Below, one piece after another: positions 5,829-12,414 of a stretch of DNA of 64,000 nt. Made by a program: the position numbers and the translations under genes. Origin of the DNA: Clostridiales bacterium (GTDB lineage: Bacteria; Bacillota; Clostridia; Saccharofermentanales; Saccharofermentanaceae); the NCBI GenBank assembly GCA_017940895.1, contig JAGAXM010000040.1:1-64000 (forward strand), read 5' to 3'. How positions within the stretch are numbered: position 1 is the stretch's first letter; every line of letters starts with the position of its first letter. The notes under the pieces were generated by a model. It ran no database searches. It was given only the letters and a program-made list of their open reading frames with translations, and had not been told where the DNA came from.

Positions 5829-5867
5829 AAAACCTGTACCTCTCTTGTATTTTCTTTTGGTAATTAA

Positions 5868-5896
5868 ATTGTACCATAAAATACCATACTTTGCAA
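5868..5896 (-). promoter_or_regulatory. shared-operator promoter, copy 2
   Basis: Minus-strand TTGCAA, 17-bp spacer AGTATGGTATTTTATGG, TACAAT. The spacer and -10 form two tandem 10-bp units, AGTATGGTAT and TTTATGGTAC. It drives the eight-gene accessory operon down to 3133. Confidence 0.8.
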
Positions 5897-5933
5897 TACT
5901 TATAAGAGAAATATCGTAGTTTTTTCCAAAAGA

Positions 5934-5973
5934 AAAGAGCCTCTGACAGCGATAAGCTGCAAGCGGACTCTTT
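5934..5973 (-). terminator. probable terminator of the DUF932 operon
   Basis: Minus-strand hairpin AAAGAG..CTCTTT with inner CC..GG and CAGC..GCTG pairs, then TTCTTTT. It lies between the end of the 6175 gene and the promoter at 5868. Confidence 0.6.
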
Positions 5974-6174
5974 ACCTTTCTGTTCTGAAGGTTATGCTCC
6001 TTATCGGCATGATCGAAGCGGTGCAAATTGCTTAAATAGGCTTAAAAATTAGTATAGTTTTGCTCCGTCATCTTCTAAAAAGCATATTATCTTCAAACAA
6101 TAATAGTTTTGGCGTTGAATAGACCTTTTCTAAAGTATCACCTCCCGTATGGTTATTTCAATATCTTCTTCGGT
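5974..6174. other. intergenic stretch without a clear gene
   Basis: With the neighbouring promoter and terminator this completes a gap of about 350 bases. On the minus strand a strong ribosome site (GGGAGGTGAT, near 6140) is followed by a reading frame that stops after 13 codons and has no usual start, so it may be a relic. Nothing else is supported. Confidence 0.4.
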
Positions 6175-6546
6175 TCAAGCCGCTGAAGTTTCCTTTTCTT
6201 TTATTAGATTTTTAGCATGATACGGCAGATCCTCGATCATCGATAACGCCGACATTGCTTCCGCCTCTTCTTTAAGAGCTGCAACAGTTTCGTTACTTTC
6301 GGTCTGCTTTGAGAGAACTCCATGTAGTATCTCCATCAGATCTCCGAGAAACTCATACCTATGCTTATAGAAGGTATCAACGCCAATCCCGGTGGGGTAA
6401 GTTCCGATCTTCGAATATTTGCCGGAATCATTGGCCTTATAGTAAACGGAAACGGATAAAATTTTGTAATCTCCTATGCTGTCTCCTTCATCTGCTATCT
6501 TTAATGAGATCGCTCCTTTAAGCATATTGATCGTGCTATCTGACAT
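6175..6546 (-). CDS. hypothetical protein (123 aa)
   Basis: Unrecognised. Start ATG 6546 with AGGAGG eight bases upstream. The N-terminal half is beta-rich and the C-terminal half is a charged helix (ETVAALKEEAEAMSALSMIEDL). No signal or membrane segment. Last gene of the operon that begins with the DUF932 gene. Confidence 0.6.
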   Translation of the reverse strand: MSDSTINMLKGAISLKIADEGDSIGDYKILSVSVYYKANDSGKYSKIGTYPTGIGVDTFYKHRYEFLGDLMEILHGVLSKQTESNETVAALKEEAEAMSALSMIEDLPYHAKNLIKEKETSAA

Positions 6547-6627
6547 AGATTAACCTCCTATTCTTGATATGTTGAAACACACTTCCAATGGAAGCTTTGT
6601 AGAACTACCGGTTGTTATGTATGAGAT

Positions 6628-6963
6628 TTATCGCTCGCTATTTAGGATACTGGTCTCTTCGGTAAACGATTCAGACGAAAAGAGTATCTGGTCCTGAGGA
6701 ACTACATAAGAGATATCATTATCTAAAGTAATAATATAAGAATCGGAAAAATCGCTTCTTGTTATTGCATTAACCTTCCCGGAAATAAGATTTCCCTCAA
6801 GGTCGTAAAATTCAGCATATGTATAGGAAGCTCCCTCGATCACCTCAACCTTTTCAGGCTTTATAAAGATAGCAGCGATCATAACTATTGCAACGATCAT
6901 TATTACAAGAGCGCTGGCGACTCCGATAATAACACCTTCGTTTCTTCTTACAAATGCAAACAT
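6628..6963 (-). CDS. single-pass membrane protein (111 aa)
   Basis: Residues 11-33 form one hydrophobic segment (GVIIGVASALVIMIVAIVM and on), preceded by RR, so a type II or signal-anchor protein with an extracytoplasmic acidic beta-rich domain of about 75 residues. Strong ribosome site AAGGAG. It has a promoter candidate of its own at 7005 as well as read-through from the DUF932 gene. Role unknown; small membrane proteins of this kind are common in conjugative elements. Confidence 0.65.
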   Translation of the reverse strand: MFAFVRRNEGVIIGVASALVIMIVAIVMIAAIFIKPEKVEVIEGASYTYAEFYDLEGNLISGKVNAITRSDFSDSYIITLDNDISYVVPQDQILFSSESFTEETSILNSER

Positions 6964-7004
6964 AGTCCAAAACTCCTTGTATGTTGTACTTATTGCTTTT
7001 CTTG

Positions 7005-7037
7005 ATTATACACGATAAAAATACGGACGAATCTTGT
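7005..7037 (-). promoter_or_regulatory. promoter with conserved upstream ACAAGATT motif, copy 1
   Basis: Minus-strand TATAAT at 7005-7010 with no consensus -35. Instead, ACAAGATTCGTCCGT lies at the same distance as a similar string before the -10 at 10569. This may be an activator-dependent promoter for the 6628 gene. Confidence 0.5.
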
Positions 7038-7056
7038 GCATTTTCAGTACCGGCTT

Positions 7057-7986
7057 TTACACCGATACTGAAATTACTGACATCAAGAACTGCTGCAGGA
7101 ACGGCGATGTAAAAGTAACGGACATAAACTTGTTGTCATCGGTCGTCTTTCTTCCCTCTTTATGAGTAATGAAGTCCGATGCGGCATTTATTGCACCCCA
7201 GGCGGTATTCTGGAAATTCTGGTTATCATCGGCTTCATAGGCGGAAATGAACTGATTTCTCATATTCTCAGTGTGATTTTGCTGTCTCAGCGTCATATTC
7301 TGTTTATCAAAGAGCGAGTTGAAGATCTTGATAGCGTTATCCTTAGAAAGCCTGCTTGTAGCAAGGTTTTCGGCCTCTGAAGTGAAGGTGTGCATATAAG
7401 AATTCAGAGAAGATAAAACTTTTTGAGCATCATCAAGCTTAACCATTGCATTACTGTCATGACGAACGTAAACCGTGTTAGGACTCTCCCTGAAAGCGAT
7501 ACGGAACTGATTATTGCAAACGATACGCAAAGGTGTAATCGTAGCTCTTACAGAAGATCTTCCGTCGTGAGAGTTAGAAAAGATTATATAAGGCGTTATC
7601 TCATCTCCTAAAACATTGATCGGACTGGTCTTGCCGATGATATATACAAAGTGAGACTTGGTTTCGCCTGCCTTAACAAACTTAAAGGATTCATCTTCGC
7701 CCGCTACATAATCAACGAAGGCAAATGCATCTCTGTTCTGGACCGGCACATACTTGTTGGATACAACGGATATCGGTTCATGCGTATCAGCCTTAACCGT
7801 AAAGCGATGATCTGTTGCGTAAAACTGAGGATCTTCTACTCCCTTTTCTCTTATAAATCCGGCAGGCAGAGTAATTACATCATAATCAAGATTTGTCGCC
7901 TTAAGAATCTGGGAAACATCCTTCATTTCGCTAATATCTGTTCCGATATTATTCCAAGTTGCTGTTCTTACATTGGTAGTTGCCAT
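7057..7986 (-). CDS. DUF932 family protein
   Basis: 309 residues. Start ATG 7986 with AAAGGAG upstream; an earlier in-frame codon lies inside the promoter and is rejected. The pattern (Y-VVSNKYVPVQNRDAFAFVD, then a central beta domain with TPLRIVCNN) matches DUF932, a family found on plasmids, phages and conjugative elements, whose exact role is not established. First gene after the shared-operator promoter at 8030. Support for mobile-element origin of the whole block is good; biochemical function is unknown. Confidence 0.8.
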   Translation of the reverse strand: MATTNVRTATWNNIGTDISEMKDVSQILKATNLDYDVITLPAGFIREKGVEDPQFYATDHRFTVKADTHEPISVVSNKYVPVQNRDAFAFVDYVAGEDESFKFVKAGETKSHFVYIIGKTSPINVLGDEITPYIIFSNSHDGRSSVRATITPLRIVCNNQFRIAFRESPNTVYVRHDSNAMVKLDDAQKVLSSLNSYMHTFTSEAENLATSRLSKDNAIKIFNSLFDKQNMTLRQQNHTENMRNQFISAYEADDNQNFQNTAWGAINAASDFITHKEGRKTTDDNKFMSVTFTSPFLQQFLMSVISVSV

Positions 7987-8029
7987 TTTTGATTGCTCCT
8001 TTATCTTGGTATTTTCTTTTGGTAGTTTC

Positions 8030-8058
8030 AATATACCATACTATTCTATACTTTGCAA
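8030..8058 (-). promoter_or_regulatory. shared-operator promoter, copy 3
   Basis: Minus-strand TTGCAA, 17-bp spacer AGTATAGAATAGTATGG, TATATT. Tandem units AGTATAGAAT and AGTATGGTAT. Drives the DUF932 operon. Confidence 0.8.
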
Positions 8059-8094
8059 TACTTCGATTGTTTTATCATAACAATAATCCGAAAA

Positions 8095-8208
8095 AACCTT
8101 CACAATGAAACCGCTCCCCGAGGACTGTGATGTGCAACACAATAGGGGGAGCGGAAATCCAAAAGAAAAATATATTAAGAGGTTGTCAATTGTCTGTATT
8201 CAATACTT
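8095..8208 (-). ncRNA. candidate small RNA from an operator-controlled promoter
   Basis: Predicted start near 8208 from the promoter at 8215; ends at a CCGCTCCCC/GGGGAGCGG hairpin (8111-8154) followed on the minus strand by TTTCATTG and, a little further, TTTTTT. No ATG with a ribosome site occurs within it. It lies alone between two operons. Confidence 0.5.
8111..8154 (-). terminator. hairpin terminating the candidate small RNA
   Basis: Nine-pair GC-rich stem with a loop of about 26 nt. The U-tract directly after it is imperfect, but a six-T run follows within 20 bases. Confidence 0.55.
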
Positions 8209-8214
8209 TACTAT

Positions 8215-8243
8215 ATAATGCCATACTATCCTATACTTTGCAA
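8215..8243 (-). promoter_or_regulatory. shared-operator promoter, copy 4
   Basis: Minus-strand TTGCAA, 17-bp spacer AGTATAGGATAGTATGG, CATTAT. Nearly identical to copy 3, but with a weaker -10. Confidence 0.75.
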
Positions 8244-8261
8244 TATCTTTTTCAAAATTAA

Positions 8262-8296
8262 ATAGGCCATTCCTGCCAATAGCAAGAACAGCCTAT
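8262..8296 (-). terminator. Rho-independent terminator
   Basis: Minus-strand stem ATAGGC/GCCTAT extended by TTCTTGC/GCAGGAA pairs, followed by TTTAATTTTG. It ends the operon that runs from 10526 to 8322. Confidence 0.7.
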
Positions 8297-8321
8297 ACTC
8301 GAACAGTAATAAGACAAAGAA

Positions 8322-8723
8322 CTAACGCTGGATTCCTGTTTCCGGATCTAACAATTCAGGGTTAAGGCAAATCTCTTTCAGCCGTTCCATATTAAGTCTC
8401 CATACTTCATATCTTCCCCAATTATAAGAAACAGCTTTGACGAATTCCCCAAGATTATTGCCTTTTATAAAATCGCCTGCATTGGAAAGGTTATTGGTAT
8501 CAATCACAACCTCGTTCTTATCGATCATCTCCGATATACCGGGAAGATTTTTTGTTAAGTCCCCAAAAAAGTCGTTAATGACATTGCTGTCAGGATCAAG
8601 CTCAGAAAGACCTATGTATAAAGGTCCGTTCTGGTAATGATCTACAAACAGTGCTAAATCCACATTCTCTCCCATTAAGGGAAACTCAAGTCTTTTTTCA
8701 TTTGGTACTTTCTGAATTATCAT
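8322..8723 (-). CDS. DUF4313-like hypothetical protein
   Basis: 133 residues from ATG 8723 (AAGAGG upstream; a GTG three codons earlier is possible). The layout, namely an N-terminal beta segment ending in LYIGLSELD, a later DTNNLSN stretch, and a C-terminal YEVWRLNMERL, recalls DUF4313, a family carried by Clostridia mobile elements. I assign it from memory of the pattern, so this is tentative. Function unknown. Last gene of its operon. Confidence 0.55.
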   Translation of the reverse strand: MIIQKVPNEKRLEFPLMGENVDLALFVDHYQNGPLYIGLSELDPDSNVINDFFGDLTKNLPGISEMIDKNEVVIDTNNLSNAGDFIKGNNLGEFVKAVSYNWGRYEVWRLNMERLKEICLNPELLDPETGIQR

Positions 8724-8735
8724 AAAAGACACCTC

Positions 8736-9281
8736 TTACCTTGTAATTCCGGGCTCTCTGCGGTGATTATCTACAAGAACCTTAAAGTATTCATATTCAT
8801 CTTTATCAAGACATCCGCCGCCTGTATAGGTTCTCACCTTATGCTCAGTCCATGGAAGCTTTATATCGATGTTAACGTCGCAATCATAATGCTCAGATCC
8901 GCCATCAACATAAGGTTCAGGCTCTTCATCGTGATCCCAAGAAGCATAATAGTCACTATAGTCGGCGCCGTCCTTGATAACATCGAAATAATAGTCATCC
9001 CAGCCACAATCAACTGCTACGATAGCATCGGGAAAAGCCTTACTTATAGTCACTGCATCCTGATATGACCCCTTATGAATATCAAAGCTGACACCTGTAA
9101 ATGCAGGTTCTTCAGTAATCTCACCGTACATCGCGGCGTCTCCGAAATTATCTCCGATAAAATCCTCAAATTTCTCTTTTGTGTCTTCCGAAAACTCCTG
9201 GAAGATCATCATTACGCTGTTATATCGGTTACTATGTCCTCCCGGCTCGTCCCCGTTTAACCAGAATTCATGATCCAACAT
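8736..9281 (-). CDS. hypothetical very acidic protein (181 aa)
   Basis: Unrecognised. Strong ribosome site AGGAGG. The centre is extremely rich in Asp and Tyr (DCGWDDYYFDVIKDGADYSD), and the C-terminal part has TGGG. Such charge density is seen in DNA-mimic anti-restriction proteins but also in many unrelated small proteins, so no role is assigned. Confidence 0.6.
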   Translation of the reverse strand: MLDHEFWLNGDEPGGHSNRYNSVMMIFQEFSEDTKEKFEDFIGDNFGDAAMYGEITEEPAFTGVSFDIHKGSYQDAVTISKAFPDAIVAVDCGWDDYYFDVIKDGADYSDYYASWDHDEEPEPYVDGGSEHYDCDVNIDIKLPWTEHKVRTYTGGGCLDKDEYEYFKVLVDNHRREPGITR

Positions 9282-9297
9282 ATAAAACCCTCCTCAT

Positions 9298-9801
9298 TTA
9301 TCGGCTGATGCTGTTATCAATAGCCAAGAGCCTTTCTCTTGCTATTTTCCAGTCTTCAAGTTCTATACCGAATAAGCCCTTATGCTCATTGAACTGGCGA
9401 ACATCATCTATCGCCGCTTCTGTGCTGTCATCATAAAGAGCATAGACCGTTACATCTGCATTATCACGGATCTCCATAGCTCTTTCCTTAGATAAGGGGA
9501 GCATCAAATAATCAAAGTCGTACCCACACTTGTTTATGTCATCAATACTTAAAGACGGATCCGGCATTGCAACAGAAAAAGAATCATAATCAACGGCGAT
9601 ATCCTCGAAACCATTATTCTTCAGATAGGCCCAAACATAACTTAAAGCGTCCACCGGATTAGAAAAATAACAACCAGTTCTATGAATCCCACCCGCTGTC
9701 TTCTTCTCGTTCAGCATAACTTCATAACGGTGTTCTTCTCCGTGCAAAGGCGTATCTGTATGATCTATCAGTCCGAACCATTTATTACCGAGATCAATCA
9801 T
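9298..9801 (-). CDS. hypothetical protein (167 aa)
   Basis: Unrecognised. Start ATG 9801 is set by GGGAGG; earlier in-frame codons overlap the previous gene. Acidic with a WFGLIDHTDTPLHGEEH N-terminus and a helix-rich C-terminus (EDWKIARERLLAIDNSISR). No membrane segment. Confidence 0.6.
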   Translation of the reverse strand: MIDLGNKWFGLIDHTDTPLHGEEHRYEVMLNEKKTAGGIHRTGCYFSNPVDALSYVWAYLKNNGFEDIAVDYDSFSVAMPDPSLSIDDINKCGYDFDYLMLPLSKERAMEIRDNADVTVYALYDDSTEAAIDDVRQFNEHKGLFGIELEDWKIARERLLAIDNSISR

Positions 9802-9812
9802 ATTTACCTCCC

Positions 9813-10334
9813 TTATCTTCCTAAACCCCACTCGGGATCTTCTGATACAAGTCCGGTAATCACTATCTCCTGGCCCCTCATTACTTCTCGCCAAGTACGG
9901 TCAATTACTAAATCCTCTTTTCCGGTCAGAATCTTGTCTTCATTGATATCTTTTATGTGCATATACTTATTTCCGTCCTGAGAAAACACATAACCAACCC
10001 AATTGCCATTTGCCACATGAAACCAAGTACCGTCAGGAAAATTGCGTAAGTCAGTAGTCTGTCCCCAGCTGTCAACAAACACTCTTTCAGAGAATATTTC
10101 AGAGAATATATCTTTCAGATCGATATGGCCTACCTTCTTCTTAAAATTAGAATAAAGATGCCATGTCGGGTTATACTCACCACGCTCCAAGTCCTTTACA
10201 CGAACTATAAGTGGCTGATTATTAACACCTTTCCACAAAACTATCGCCAGTCCTTCGTTGCGTCTCTCTTTGGTGAATTCTTCAATATAGTCGATAAGAA
10301 CGATATCGCCATCGTTTATTTCAAGAGCTTTCAT
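9813..10334 (-). CDS. hypothetical protein (173 aa)
   Basis: Unrecognised. Strong GGGGAGGTG ribosome site. Begins MKALEINDGDIVLIDYIEEF, a beta-barrel-like start, with a second beta-rich part around WGQTTDLRNFPDGTWFHV. Soluble, acidic. Overlaps neither neighbour. Part of the operon 10526 to 8322. Confidence 0.6.
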   Translation of the reverse strand: MKALEINDGDIVLIDYIEEFTKERRNEGLAIVLWKGVNNQPLIVRVKDLERGEYNPTWHLYSNFKKKVGHIDLKDIFSEIFSERVFVDSWGQTTDLRNFPDGTWFHVANGNWVGYVFSQDGNKYMHIKDINEDKILTGKEDLVIDRTWREVMRGQEIVITGLVSEDPEWGLGR

Positions 10335-10340
10335 GACTCT

Positions 10341-10526
10341 TCACCTCCCCAAATACACAGAATCCTCTTCATTTATGGATTCCTGCTTAGTATCGGCGTA
10401 GAATCTGTCAAGCATAGCCTGAGCGAAGAAGTGTTCATTAACCCTCTTTTCACATTCAGCACGTTCGTCTCCGGTTGAATAACCACGAATAAACTGCGGA
10501 GTCTTGGATCTTCTTCCGTCAGCCAT
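10341..10526 (-). CDS. small hypothetical protein (61 aa)
   Basis: Unrecognised, polar and helical. AAAGGAGG ribosome site makes the start secure. First gene of the third accessory operon, behind the promoter candidate at 10569. Confidence 0.55.
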   Translation of the reverse strand: MADGRRSKTPQFIRGYSTGDERAECEKRVNEHFFAQAMLDRFYADTKQESINEEDSVYLGR

Positions 10527-10568
10527 GGTGCAATCCTCCTTTTACCTTATGTACTTATTGCTGCTTTA

Positions 10569-10601
10569 ATATTAACACCGTAAAAAATGAATAAATCTTG
10601 T
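10569..10601 (-). promoter_or_regulatory. promoter with conserved upstream ACAAGATT motif, copy 2
   Basis: Minus-strand TAATAT at 10569-10574. ACAAGATTTATTCATT lies at exactly the same distance as the similar motif at 7005-7037. Candidate start of the operon 10526 to 8322. Confidence 0.45.
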
Positions 10602-10665
10602 TTAGTTTCCACCGAAACCACTCGGGTTCTTGAAAAGTACCACCTGCCTTTGATAAAATCACACA

Positions 10666-10685
10666 TATCAAGATCAAGCTTGATA
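10666..10685. promoter_or_regulatory. palindromic site upstream of the recombinase
   Basis: Nested inverted repeat: TATCAAG, ATCAAG, CTTGATA, which includes the perfect 12-bp palindrome ATCAAGCTTGAT. It lies 41 bases before the recombinase start in the divergent intergenic region, so it may be an operator or part of a recombination site. Confidence 0.4.
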
Positions 10686-10726
10686 TTTCTTTATGGGTTG
10701 AGAATGGTTTAGGTACGGGTAATGCT

Positions 10727-12220
10727 ATGGGAAAGACAAGTAGTCACAAAGTAAGTACAAAGATCCCGGTCTCCGGGACATCCCATGCCGTTACATATGC
10801 CCGTTACTCAAGAGGCGCTGCACAGACAGACAACTCCATCGAAGGTCAGCTTTACGATATAGAAAAATACGCCGATGAAAACGACATAGAAATCATAGAC
10901 AATTATATAGACCGGCATATTTCAGGAAGATCCGTTGCTGGCAGAGACTCTTATAAAAAGCTTTTACGTGATATCAGAGATCCGAACAGGAAATTTGATA
11001 CCGTTATGGTATGGAAGGTTGACAGAATCTCAAGAGAACGAGATGAATTGGCCTTATTTCGGCGACTTCTGAAGCAATACGACATCACCCTCATCTCAGT
11101 AATGGAACCTTTGGGAGAGCAACCCGAAGGAGTCCTGCTTTCTGCTGTTCTCGAGGGACTGTCCGAATACTATGTACGAGAACTATCCCAGAAAGTAAAG
11201 CGAGGTATGACCACAGTGGCACGAAAAGGACAATCGACAGGGGGAGTTCTGCCCTTAGGATACAAAAGAGATCAAGAAGGAAAGATTGTAATTGATGAGA
11301 ATATCGCTCCATATATTAAAGAATCATTCGAAATGAGACTTCAAGGCAAATCTTATCAGGATATCCTTGAATACCTGAATAATGCAGGTATTAAGAGCAA
11401 TACCGGCGGTCTGATCACGAAGACGACAATTGCAAGAATATTGCGTACAGAGAAGTACAAAACAGGAAACTTTGACTTTCTTGATGTTGAGAGACGAACC
11501 GAACCTTTAATAGATGAAGAAACATTCGATAAAGTGCAAAGGAGCTTCAAAATCATGACAAAGACAAAAGATCGGGACAAATTTCTATTCTTAGGAAAAG
11601 CATATTGTCTTAAATGCGGCAAGAAGCTCCAGGGCAAATGGGGTACCGCCAGATCCAAAGAAGTTATCGGGTATTACACCTGCCCTTCTTGTAAGTATAA
11701 GTGGATCAATAAGGACCTATTAGAAGATGAGATTATAAAAAAATCCTTTGAGATCATATTTGACGATAAAGCGGTTGACTCCTTAGTCCAAAAGCTTGTA
11801 AAGCTCGACCGGGAGCGAAGAAACAATTCAGATGAAATAAAAAGGATTGAAACGGAACTGTCTTCAATTGGCAAAAAACAGGCAAATCTTCTTAAGCTTG
11901 CGGAAGATGGAGACGATATAGAAGCAGTCCGCGAAAGGCTAAAGGCTCTACAAGAGCAGAAAAAGGGCCTAAATAAGCGCCTGAAGAGTTTGACGGCAAA
12001 TTTCCCACCTTTAAGCGAAGAACGCGTAAAAGAGTGGTTCTACGGCTTTAAGGAGCAAAACTTTAACGATGAGACAGTCAGAAAAGCATTCTCGGCAAAT
12101 TTCATCAAAAAAATTAAAGCCGATGACGAAGGATTCGAAATCGACTTTAATGTTTCGCCGGAAACGGAAAACCTCGATGGTTCAGTTTCCGTATCATCTG
12201 GTGGGGCTGGTGGGACTTGA
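10727..12220 (+). CDS. large serine recombinase (site-specific integrase)
   Basis: 497 residues. An N-terminal resolvase domain carries the catalytic serine in YARYS (Ser28) and later RISRERDE. It is followed by a recombinase domain (from about GGVLPLGYKRD) and a zinc ribbon with CLKC and CPSC near residues 290-325. A long coiled coil follows (about 360-420). This order is that of large serine recombinases that move phages and conjugative elements. Only a weak ribosome site is seen. The last seven codons and the TGA lie inside the 3' end of tRNA-Leu(CAA) on the other strand, which points to the tRNA as the junction. It is the only plus-strand gene in the accessory block. Confidence 0.93.
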   Translation: MGKTSSHKVSTKIPVSGTSHAVTYARYSRGAAQTDNSIEGQLYDIEKYADENDIEIIDNYIDRHISGRSVAGRDSYKKLLRDIRDPNRKFDTVMVWKVDRISRERDELALFRRLLKQYDITLISVMEPLGEQPEGVLLSAVLEGLSEYYVRELSQKVKRGMTTVARKGQSTGGVLPLGYKRDQEGKIVIDENIAPYIKESFEMRLQGKSYQDILEYLNNAGIKSNTGGLITKTTIARILRTEKYKTGNFDFLDVERRTEPLIDEETFDKVQRSFKIMTKTKDRDKFLFLGKAYCLKCGKKLQGKWGTARSKEVIGYYTCPSCKYKWINKDLLEDEIIKKSFEIIFDDKAVDSLVQKLVKLDRERRNNSDEIKRIETELSSIGKKQANLLKLAEDGDDIEAVRERLKALQEQKKGLNKRLKSLTANFPPLSEERVKEWFYGFKEQNFNDETVRKAFSANFIKKIKADDEGFEIDFNVSPETENLDGSVSVSSGGAGGT

Positions 12221-12283
12221 ACCCACACGATTTATGGTCGGCAGATTTTGAGTCTGCTGCGTCTGCCATTCCGCCACAACCCC
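12199..12283 (-). tRNA. tRNA-Leu(CAA), normal class II
   Basis: Acceptor GGGGTTG/CAGCCCC, A73, CCA, anticodon arm GCAGA-CTCAAAA-TCTGC, D-arm GCG/CGC, and a long variable arm of about 15 nt. Its 3' 22 bases are shared with the end of the recombinase gene. Confidence 0.95.
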
Positions 12284-12288
12284 GGTTA

Positions 12289-12363
12289 TGGAGCCAATGG
12301 TGGGAATCGAACCCACGACCTATTCATTACGAGTGAATTGCTCTACCCCTGAGCCACATTGGC
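12289..12363 (-). tRNA. tRNA-Thr(CGT)
   Basis: Acceptor GCCAATG/CATTGGC, T73, CCA, anticodon arm ATTCA-CTCGTAA-TGAAT. Well paired, in contrast to the array copy with the same anticodon at 13. Confidence 0.95.
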
Positions 12364-12382
12364 ATATTCTTTCGGCTTAAAA

Positions 12383-12411
12383 AGAATACTCATTAAGCCG
12401 GAAAGTGTCAA
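12383..12411 (-). promoter_or_regulatory. sigma-A promoter of tRNA-Thr and tRNA-Leu
   Basis: Minus-strand TTGACA, 17-bp spacer, TATTCT, about 20 bases before the 5' end of tRNA-Thr. A CGGCTTAA/TTAAGCCG inverted repeat spans the -10; it may also end the ahcY transcript. Confidence 0.8.
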
Positions 12412-12414
12412 GAC

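Noticed and set aside
1..12283. Prophage
   Set aside because: No capsid, terminase, portal, tail or lysis genes are present in the visible part. A conjugative or mobilisable element fits better.
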